Source: Acidovorax sp. (GTDB lineage: Bacteria; Pseudomonadota; Gammaproteobacteria; Burkholderiales; Burkholderiaceae_C). From it: 48,038 bases of DNA. Location of the stretch: positions 1 to 48,038 of the forward strand of contig JAUXZO010000150.1 in assembly GCA_030692685.1 (NCBI GenBank), in the 5' to 3' direction. Below the pieces are notes generated by a model. The model saw nothing but the letters and a program-made list of their open reading frames with translations. It had not been told where the DNA came from and made no database searches. Within the stretch, counting starts at the first letter, position 1. The number at the start of each line of letters is the position of its first letter. The position numbers were made by a program, and so were the translations under genes. Shown one piece after another: positions 41,417 through 48,038 of this stretch.

Positions 41417-42676
41417 ATGCCCAAGCGTATGAGATTGAACGACAAATCGGTCCGCGAACCCCTGCCGGTAAAAGGGCGGGACTACCAGATCTTCGATAAC
41501 GAGGTGCGCGGTTTTGCCGTGTGCATCTACCGCTCTGGCAGCCGGGCCTTCACGCTGGATTATCGCTATGCCGGTCGTCAGCGCCGGATCACCATCGGGC
41601 GCTGGCCGGAATGGACGGTGACCGCTGCCAGAGACCGTGCCCGACAGTTGCGCCGCGAAATCGACGAGGGTGGCGATCCGTTGGCCGGGAAGAGCGAACT
41701 GCGCACCGCCCCGCATGTCAGCGACATGATCGAGCGCTACATCGCGGAGCATGTCGTCAAGCTGGCCCCGGCCAATGCTGCAGATCAGAAGGCGATGCTG
41801 GCCAAGCTGGTGGCACCGCTGTGGGGCAACAAGCTGGTGACCGCGATCACCAAGACCGATGTGGCAAAGCTGCTTGCCAAGATCGCCGAAGGCAGGGCGC
41901 GCCCGGCAAAGGAAAAGCCCAACAACCGCGCCCGCAAATTGCAGGGCCCCAAGCCCACGCCGGTGCGCGCCAACCGCGTGGGCGAGGTTCTGCGCAAGAT
42001 GTTCACGCTGGCCATCGACTGGGGCTGGCGGGATGACAACCCGGCCGCCGCGTTTCACCGCCGGATCGAGTCTGCGCGCGAGCGGTTTCTGAGCCAGCAG
42101 GAAATCGTCAGTCTGGCCGCCGCACTGGATGCCGCCAAGGATCAGCGTGCTGCCGGGATCATCCGGCTGTGTATGCTGACCGGGGCGCGGCTGGGGGAGG
42201 TACGGCAAGCGCGGTTTGAACAGTTCAATCTGGAGCTTGGCGTCTGGTCAAAACCAGCGGCGACTACCAAGCAGCGCAAGGTCCATAGGGTGCCGGTCTC
42301 AGCCGACGTAGGGGCCATCGTGCGCCAGCGCCAACTGCTGGTGCCAAGCGGTGTGCCATGGCTGTTTCCCGGCGACACGCCCGGACAGCCCGTGAAGGAA
42401 ATCCGCCGCTTCTGGATCAACGTCCAGAGGGACGCGAACCTGCCCGATGTACGCATCCACGATCTGCGCCACACCTTCGCGTCCCTCTTGGTCAGCGGTG
42501 GTGCGTCCTTGGAAATGATCGGCAAACTGCTGGGCCATACGCAGATGCAGACGACCCAGCGCTATGCGCATTTGATGGATTCGCCCCTGCGGGCGGGCGT
42601 CGATGCGGTGGCCCATATCTTCCGGCCCCGCCCGACGCTGATCCATGATGCCGACAGTGATCGCAAACAGGCCTGA
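41417..42676 (+). CDS. int: Tyrosine-type site-specific integrase (P4-like)
   Basis: This is a 419-residue integrase. The N-terminal DUF4102-like part (about 1-90) has RDYQIFDNEVRGFAVCIYRS and RRITIGRWPEWTVTAARDRA. The SAM-like core-binding region follows, then the catalytic domain with TGARLGEVRQA (first Arg about 258), HDLRHTFASLLV (His-x-x-Arg about 348-351), LLGHTQMQTTQRYAHL (His about 375, nucleophile Tyr about 384). All catalytic residues are present. It reads away from the AlpA-like gene. It likely moved the surrounding element into this replicon. Confidence 0.94.
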   Translation: MPKRMRLNDKSVREPLPVKGRDYQIFDNEVRGFAVCIYRSGSRAFTLDYRYAGRQRRITIGRWPEWTVTAARDRARQLRREIDEGGDPLAGKSELRTAPHVSDMIERYIAEHVVKLAPANAADQKAMLAKLVAPLWGNKLVTAITKTDVAKLLAKIAEGRARPAKEKPNNRARKLQGPKPTPVRANRVGEVLRKMFTLAIDWGWRDDNPAAAFHRRIESARERFLSQQEIVSLAAALDAAKDQRAAGIIRLCMLTGARLGEVRQARFEQFNLELGVWSKPAATTKQRKVHRVPVSADVGAIVRQRQLLVPSGVPWLFPGDTPGQPVKEIRRFWINVQRDANLPDVRIHDLRHTFASLLVSGGASLEMIGKLLGHTQMQTTQRYAHLMDSPLRAGVDAVAHIFRPRPTLIHDADSDRKQA

Positions 42677-42689
42677 TCCTCGCGGCGGT

Positions 42690-43313
42690 TCACCTACCCT
42701 CGTCCTTTTTCAGCTCCGTGAGCATCTTCCACAGATCATCGACGTGGCGCCGGATGGTGCGTTCGCTGGGGACGTCATCGCCACTCGAATGCGCGATGAA
42801 CCAATCCTGAATATCGCCGATCATTTCGGCCTTGGATGCCGGGATACCGCGTTCATGAATGCGGATCAGGAAGGCCTTGGTCATGCCATCCCAATCATAG
42901 GGCGATGCTGATCCGGCACCACCACTGACCCGGCGCAGCAGATCATGCGTGTCCTCGAACTTCTGGACCTGCTTGCTGCGCACCATCAGATCCGCAATCG
43001 ACACATCCACGCCCTCGGGCGGATCGGTCACAAAGAGCCAGTCAGCCGCCTCTTCGGTGCGCAGGCGACGCAGGTGCGCGTTTTGAGGGCCGGTCCCCGT
43101 GCGGCGAAACATCGGCAGAATGTCCATGGTGCTGATGATAACGGTGCCCGCGACGCGCCTCGTGCCGCAAAACGTGGGCGGGATGCCGGTGACCACATCC
43201 AGCTGGCCAGCGGTCGACCAACCCGCAATGTCGGCCAAGGTACAGCCCCAACGGGCGGCTACTTCTTGAAGGGTGTAAAATTCGCGCTGGGGCAGCTTCA
43301 TCGTTTTGTCCAT
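42690..43313 (-). CDS. Hypothetical protein with an N-terminal HTH-like segment
   Basis: This protein of about 207 residues starts near KLPQREFYTLQEVAARWGCT then LADIAGWSTAGQLDVV, similar to a MerR-type helix-turn-helix. The rest has DPPEGVDVSIADLMVRSKQV, DWDGMTKAFLIRIHERGIPA and a C-terminal ERTIRRHVDDLWKMLTELKK, again HTH-like. No named family is recognised. Starts at 43355, 43313 or 43301 are possible; AAGGAAG favours the middle one, though its spacing is short. It is convergent to int, with 13 bases between, and divergent from the WYL gene. Confidence 0.65.
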   Translation of the reverse strand: MDKTMKLPQREFYTLQEVAARWGCTLADIAGWSTAGQLDVVTGIPPTFCGTRRVAGTVIISTMDILPMFRRTGTGPQNAHLRRLRTEEAADWLFVTDPPEGVDVSIADLMVRSKQVQKFEDTHDLLRRVSGGAGSASPYDWDGMTKAFLIRIHERGIPASKAEMIGDIQDWFIAHSSGDDVPSERTIRRHVDDLWKMLTELKKDEGR

Positions 43314-43486
43314 CTTCCTTAACGGCTTGAAATACCGTAGCTCTGGCGGGGTCATCGACCGAAGCTGCGGCGACTACTGGCATCACATCTGCATCTAAAG
43401 GTTGCTTTCTATTCAAATGATTCGCCCTAAGGGTGATCCTGCCTCATACTCCCCGTAAGAACCTGACGTGGAGGAAAAGAATCACG

Positions 43487-44479
43487 ATGGCATTTGAGAA
43501 GAGCCTCGATCTGATGCGATTGGCCGAAATGGCGGCCGCCCGGCACAAGGGTGTAAGCCTCGTCGAGGTCACGCAGGAATTCGGTGTCAACATGCGGACC
43601 GCCCAGCGCATGATCCGGGGCCTGGAGGCGGCGTTCCCGAGCATCGAGTTCTCGACCGACCAGGATAGGCGGCGCTGGTGGAAGCTGGATGATACGAAAT
43701 TCCTTCGGATGCAGGGAATTCGTGACAGCGAACTCGCCGCACTGGACATGAGCATCCGCCGCGCCCAGCGCGAAGGCGCTACCAATGATGTCGCCGCGCT
43801 GATTTCTCTGCGGGATCGGCTGCTGGCTGCGATGCCGACTTCGCATGCGCGGCGGGCGGAAGTGGATGCGGGCGCGATGCTTGAAGCGCAAGGCTATGCC
43901 TGTCGGCCGGGACCCCGCGTGAAGGTCGAACCTAATGTGCTGGGCGCGATTGCCGTGGCGATCAAAGCGCCGTTCTCCCTGACCATCGCCTATCAGGGCG
44001 CAAATGACGACGCCGCGCTGAACCGCGTGGTGGAACCTTACGGCATGCTGCTGGGGATCCGGCAATACCTGATCGCCCGCGACCTCGGCAACGGACGGCA
44101 CTTCCGCCGTTTCCGGCTGGATCGTATCACCAGCGCCAAGATCACCGGCCAGTCCTTCGCCCGCGACCCCGACTTCGACCTGGACGCATACGCCGCCCAG
44201 TCCTTCGGCTCCTACCACTCGGAAGCAGAATACCAACCGGTCATCTGGCGCTTTGCGCCCAGCGCGGCCGCCGCGGCTCGCGAATTCGAGTTCCACCCCA
44301 ACCAGGTGTTGACCGAAGAACCAGGCGGAGCGCTGCGCGTCTCATTCACGGCCAGTGGCTGGGTCGAGATGGCATGGCACCTGTACCAGTGGGGCGACAG
44401 GGTTGAGGTCATCGCCCCGGCTGAGCTGCGGGAGCTGGTGAAAGGGCATCAGCGAAGGGATGTCGGGGTGTTGCCTTAA
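43487..44479 (+). CDS. WYL-domain transcriptional regulator
   Basis: This 330-residue regulator has an N-terminal winged helix (about 5-70) reading RHKGVSLVEVTQEFGVNMRT then AQRMIRGLEAAF. The central WYL domain (about 150-230) reads AIKAPFSLTIAYQGANDDAA then VEPYGMLLGIRQYLIARDLG, FRLDRITSAKITGQSF. A WCX-like C-terminal domain ends with EVIAPAELRELV. GAGGAAAAG is upstream of ATG 43487. WYL regulators such as BrxR and CapW keep phage defence genes silent. Its neighbour, the SIR2-STAND gene, starts 177 bases on in the same direction, so it is a likely target. Confidence 0.88.
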   Translation: MAFEKSLDLMRLAEMAAARHKGVSLVEVTQEFGVNMRTAQRMIRGLEAAFPSIEFSTDQDRRRWWKLDDTKFLRMQGIRDSELAALDMSIRRAQREGATNDVAALISLRDRLLAAMPTSHARRAEVDAGAMLEAQGYACRPGPRVKVEPNVLGAIAVAIKAPFSLTIAYQGANDDAALNRVVEPYGMLLGIRQYLIARDLGNGRHFRRFRLDRITSAKITGQSFARDPDFDLDAYAAQSFGSYHSEAEYQPVIWRFAPSAAAAAREFEFHPNQVLTEEPGGALRVSFTASGWVEMAWHLYQWGDRVEVIAPAELRELVKGHQRRDVGVLP

Positions 44480-44656
44480 CAATGGGACTGCACAAGCATG
44501 GAATAACCAAAGCAAACGCAAGGTAGGAATGGAGATCTGGTCGTAGCGCTGTCCACCAGCCCTATAAGGTGGCTCAGTGTTCGCACGATCTGATCCACCT
44601 AGCCAAACATCAGGAAAGTGTTAAGTTCCTGAAAACTAGAGATATGAGGATCAGAG
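44480..44656 (+). promoter_or_regulatory. Leader/promoter region of the SIR2-STAND gene
   Basis: These 177 bases hold no CDS and are more AT-rich than the DNA before. GAGGA lies 6 bases before the TTG start. An operator for the WYL regulator would be expected here, but I could not point to a clear palindrome. Confidence 0.35.
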
Positions 44657-47600
44657 TTGGCGAAAAAGAAACTTGCCCTTCCTAACAGCCTCATTGATGC
44701 GATGAGGGAGCAGCGTGCATTGCTCTTTCTGGGTTCCGGGGCATCACTCGGTTCCGTCACCCCGAAAGGGGAGGCTATGCCTACTGCAAGAAAGCTGGCG
44801 GACGCGATCGCGGATAAGTTCTTGAGTTCAAAATTCAAGAGTAAAGATTTAATGCGCGTGTCCGAACTTGCGCTTTCGCAGGCCGGAAGCAGCATCTTCA
44901 ATGAGTGGATGCGCGACTGTTTTGAACCATTTTTACCGACAGATGCGCACAAAAAACTGGGAAACTTTCGGTGGAGAGCAATCGTAACCACAAACTACGA
45001 TTTGCTGGTCGAACGAAGCTATGGGTCTACCAGCCTACAAACGCTCGTGACAAGAGTGAAGGACGATCAACCCATCGAGAGCATGCTCAGAAAGCACAAA
45101 CATCCTCTTGAATTCGTCAAACTGCACGGCTGCATTGATCATGTCCATGACAAGGACATTCCACTCGTTCTGACGCCAAGCTCTTACAATGATCACGAAG
45201 CAAACCGACAAGACATGTATGGGCGCTTAGAAAGTCTCGGGCGTGAGTACACGATTATTTTTTGCGGTCATAGTCTGGATGACTTGCATATCCGACGCCT
45301 GGTTGAAAACCCTCGCTTCAAGTCCCGGCCCATGTACTATCTGATTTCTCCAGAGTTCGAGCCTGAAGAGAAGCAGATGTGGCTAGATAAACGGGTGGAA
45401 GCGATAAGTGGGACATTCGCTGATTTTATGTCATCACTGGAGATTGAACTTCCCCCGCTTATGAGGGTGCCAGTCCAAAGCGATGAAATCAAGGAATACC
45501 CATATCGGAAGCATTTCAGAGTTCTAGAGCGGGAGTCCGATGAAACCGCCTTTGCTTTTGAAAAGGAGCTGACTTTCTTACATTCTGGTTTTAAGATCAA
45601 TGACGTCACCCCAGATCGCTTCTATGCAGGGTTTGATCAAAGCTGGGGTAACATCGCGATGGACTTTGATGTTCAGCGAAGGACAACTCAACAGGTTCTA
45701 GAGTACATCGGCAGCATCAACGAGGCAGTCACGCAGTTAGGTGTCATCACGGGTCCGGCAGGATTCGGGAAGTCAATAGCGTTGAAACGTGCTGCATGGG
45801 AGCTTGCTGTCTCATTCGGAGAATTAGTTGTATGGCTCGATGACGATTCAAAGTTGAGACCAGACGTAATAAAGGAACTTCATGACCTCTCCGGAAAGCG
45901 GATCTATGTGTTCTCAGATCGAGCAGCGCTGAACGGTTCCAAGCTTGAGGAGATTCTTGCATTTTCTAGAGCGCAGAGCATACCTCTTACCCTCGTTACT
46001 GCCGAAAGGAGAAACGAGTGGACAATGTATTGCCAGAGGCTAGAAAAATATAAACCTGAATACTTCGAAATTAAAAAGCTTTCTGAAAGAGAGGTGTCAG
46101 AGCTTCTTCAGAAACTTAAGCTTCACAACTGCGAAGGCATTTTGAAGGGAGAACCTGAAGAAAAGCAACGGCGGATGATCGTAGAACGACTCGACCGGCA
46201 GCTTTTGGTTGCGCTTTACGAAATCACTCGTGGCAAGTCTTTTGAAATGATTGTCGCCGATGAGTACTCACGAATAGCTCCTGAAGAGGCGCAAAGGCTC
46301 TACTTGGATATTTGCACTTTGCATCGATTCGACATTCCAGTTCGAGCGGGAATTGTTTCGAGAATATCCGGAATTTCCTTCCGAGACTTCGAAACAGAGT
46401 TCTTTGAACCGCTTCAAGACTTAGTCTATTCCAAACAGAACTCGACTACCGGCGATTGGGAGTATACAACCCGCCACTCCATTGTGAGCGACATGGTGTT
46501 TAACCAAATATGTCGAACAGATGCTGATCGTAGAGATCAAATTGTGCGAGTTATAGATGGGTTAGACACTAGTTACCGTTCAGATGAAATGGCGCTCTCG
46601 CAGCTAATCCGTGGAAAAAGTCTAGCTGAGACCTTTGAGGATATCGGCCTTGCACGGCAAGTTTACGATATTGCAGTTCGCCGCAATCCGTCCAAACTTT
46701 ATCTGCATCAACAGCGTTCAATTCTTGAGTACAATCACAAGCGTGGGAGCTTGGAGGAGGCAGAGAAGGCAATCGTCGAAGCGCTCACTGCGGACAGGGA
46801 CAACCCATCTTTTTTGCACACACAAGCACAGGTATTCCGTAGGATGTCCTTGGTCAGCAAATCTGATTTCGCGCGCCAAACGTTGAGATCGAAGTCTAGA
46901 GCCACACTGGATAAAATCTCTGATCAGGGCAATTCTTACGTGCTTGGGACACGAGCTCGGCTTCGTGTTGACGCAGTTTCGGATGCCTTAGAGAAGCTGA
47001 AACAGAACGGCAGCACTGCATATGAAGATGATCTGGCTGACGCAATAGATCAAGCTGAGATGGCTTTGCATCGTGCCTTCAATATGTATCCCGCAGACCC
47101 CGACTTCCTAGAGGCTGAGTCAAAGCTTAAGGATTTGATGGGCGATACCGCGGCATCTACAGATTTGTTGGAGCGCGCCTGGGCAAAAATGCCTCGCGGC
47201 TCTGGAATTGCTAAGCGCCTTGCGCGCCGGCATCTTCAAACTAAAAGAACTGATGCCGCAATCAAAGTTCTTGCTGAAGCCATTGACAGGGACCCATCAG
47301 ACAGATCGGTCAACCTTCTCTTGGCCGATATTTACTTCGAGCAGTCAGGAGATCTCGAAGACTCTAGCGGTCATCGATATTTGGCTCAGTCGTTTGTACA
47401 TGGTGATCGAGAGTATTTCTCCAGGTTCGTGGCTTCTGCTGTGGCTTTCGCACGAAACGAATTTGAGAATGCTTTTTCGCTAGTGGACGAGCTGGAACGT
47501 CGTGCGCCAAGCGATTTTTATCCGAGTCTCGGCCGCATGGAGCGCTGGCTGTCTGAGAAGCTGAGAGGTCGAAAGGGCACGCTAGTCAGCACTTTTGGTG

Positions 47601-47770
47601 CATATGTCTTTATCCGGATGCGTGACTGTCCTAGAGATATCTACGCTCCCGCTTCAAAAAGTGATGACGATAGCTGGGACAAGCTGAACCCACAGAGTGA
47701 AGTAGTTTTCGATATCGAATACTCTCGGAAAGGTCCGATTGCCATAAATGTGCGAGAACGAAATAGTTGA
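44657..47770 (+). CDS. SIR2-STAND-TPR anti-phage defence protein (Avs/NLR-like)
   Basis: This is a 1037-residue, single-chain protein of three parts. Part one is a SIR2 NAD-hydrolase-like domain (about 15-260) with LLFLGSGAS (22-30), TTNYD (111-115; catalytic Asn113), VKLHG (His157) and CGHSLDDLHI (204-212). Part two is a STAND P-loop ATPase with GVITGPAGFGKS (Walker A 366-373) and VVWLDDDSK. Part three, from about 640, is helical repeats of TPR type (YLHQQRSILEYNHKRG, LEEAEKAIVEALTADRDNPS, and others). The sensor repeats should detect a phage product and trigger NAD+ loss. The start is TTG 44657 with GAGGA upstream. GC is clearly lower than in the neighbours, a sign of transfer. Confidence 0.87.
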   Translation: MAKKKLALPNSLIDAMREQRALLFLGSGASLGSVTPKGEAMPTARKLADAIADKFLSSKFKSKDLMRVSELALSQAGSSIFNEWMRDCFEPFLPTDAHKKLGNFRWRAIVTTNYDLLVERSYGSTSLQTLVTRVKDDQPIESMLRKHKHPLEFVKLHGCIDHVHDKDIPLVLTPSSYNDHEANRQDMYGRLESLGREYTIIFCGHSLDDLHIRRLVENPRFKSRPMYYLISPEFEPEEKQMWLDKRVEAISGTFADFMSSLEIELPPLMRVPVQSDEIKEYPYRKHFRVLERESDETAFAFEKELTFLHSGFKINDVTPDRFYAGFDQSWGNIAMDFDVQRRTTQQVLEYIGSINEAVTQLGVITGPAGFGKSIALKRAAWELAVSFGELVVWLDDDSKLRPDVIKELHDLSGKRIYVFSDRAALNGSKLEEILAFSRAQSIPLTLVTAERRNEWTMYCQRLEKYKPEYFEIKKLSEREVSELLQKLKLHNCEGILKGEPEEKQRRMIVERLDRQLLVALYEITRGKSFEMIVADEYSRIAPEEAQRLYLDICTLHRFDIPVRAGIVSRISGISFRDFETEFFEPLQDLVYSKQNSTTGDWEYTTRHSIVSDMVFNQICRTDADRRDQIVRVIDGLDTSYRSDEMALSQLIRGKSLAETFEDIGLARQVYDIAVRRNPSKLYLHQQRSILEYNHKRGSLEEAEKAIVEALTADRDNPSFLHTQAQVFRRMSLVSKSDFARQTLRSKSRATLDKISDQGNSYVLGTRARLRVDAVSDALEKLKQNGSTAYEDDLADAIDQAEMALHRAFNMYPADPDFLEAESKLKDLMGDTAASTDLLERAWAKMPRGSGIAKRLARRHLQTKRTDAAIKVLAEAIDRDPSDRSVNLLLADIYFEQSGDLEDSSGHRYLAQSFVHGDREYFSRFVASAVAFARNEFENAFSLVDELERRAPSDFYPSLGRMERWLSEKLRGRKGTLVSTFGAYVFIRMRDCPRDIYAPASKSDDDSWDKLNPQSEVVFDIEYSRKGPIAINVRERNS

Positions 47771-48038
47771 AATACCAGTAGTTCCTTCACCAAGTTGAAG
47801 TTCAAGAATCTGCTTGGCTTTTTACAATGATGGCTTGGCTGCAAAGAAGCGGCCATACGACGACTTTGTGTGCATTGACGTTGAGGGAAGCTGTTACCCC
47901 AGCTTATTCACCGAATACGCGCTTTCAGTCGGCTCGGGAGCGGGTCGGGGATGGTTTCGACCTCTTTTGCGGATTTGGGACGGCGTCGAGGGATGGCAGC
48001 GGGGTCATTCAGGCGGCAGACGGGTGATTTTTTCTGGC
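47771..48038. other. Terminal region with a possible partial minus-strand gene
   Basis: No complete gene is present. Just after the SIR2-STAND stop, CCAAG...CTTGG followed by CTTTTT (about 47790-47824) may be a weak terminator. At the right edge an open minus-strand frame (48036 to stop at 47908) reads CRLNDPAAIPRRRPKSAKEV then ETIPDPLPSRLKARIR. It has the look of a real C-terminus with the rest outside the window. The family is unknown. Confidence 0.35.

Overview
The window looks like chromosomal or large-replicon DNA of an alphaproteobacterium, most likely a denitrifying, metabolically flexible member of the Rhodobacterales. The basis is high GC, dense ATGA-coupled operons, an Rrf2/NsrR regulator with nitric-oxide genes, the O2-independent ubiquinone genes ubiTUV beside ubiD and ubiX, and prophage-type small genes of a kind I associate with this order. 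No rRNA or tRNA gene and no CRISPR array was seen.

Layout. (1) 1-5460 is an insertion-sequence graveyard. An IS66-family element is split by an IS110-family element, followed by a truncated IS256 transposase fused end to end with a truncated, frameshifted IS5-type transposase. The IS5 remnant cuts into an anaerobic sulfatase-maturase-like gene, of which only the C-terminal SPASM part is left (5461-5867). (2) 5970-9637 holds a cobalamin riboswitch with bluB, then nnrS and 5-formyl-THF cyclo-ligase divergent from nsrR. (3) 9634-20714 is a long minus-strand block. It can be read from ubiT through ubiU, ubiV, a YjjI-type glycyl-radical enzyme and its YjjW activase, then P450, AlkB-type monooxygenase and a three-subunit molybdenum hydroxylase. 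Nearly all junctions overlap. A perfect FNR box (20770-20783) sits between this block and the divergent ubiD-ubiX-RIC/ytfE-nnrS group (20838-24769). The block therefore joins anaerobic quinone synthesis, NO stress handling and unusual hydrocarbon or aromatic oxidation.

(4) 24770-47770 is accessory DNA. It starts with decayed prophage-type genes: a terminase small-subunit pseudogene with three nonsense codons, a frameshifted small gene, and intact small genes including a DUF3489 protein. Next comes a five-gene anti-phage candidate (27251-37066): a PLD-like/SNF2-type helicase fusion, a DUF4391 protein, a beta-class (type III-like) Mod methylase, an AT-rich putative PD-(D/E)XK nuclease, and a type III-like Res. 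Convergent to it is a translationally coupled phage-like operon (37050-40813): AlpA-like HTH, small protein, VRR-NUC nuclease, HTH replication-type protein with internal 23-bp-spaced iterons, C5 methylase with a second plausible overlapping reading frame, and an unknown protein. A P4-like tyrosine integrase (41417-42676), a hypothetical HTH-like protein, a WYL-domain regulator and a SIR2-STAND-TPR defence protein follow.

The best candidates for something new are three: the composite helicase/DUF4391/Mod/nuclease/Res locus, the SIR2-STAND protein beside a WYL regulator, and the P450-AlkB-molybdenum hydroxylase operon attached to the anaerobic ubiTUV-yjjIW genes. All functional calls come from reading motifs by eye; no database search was run.
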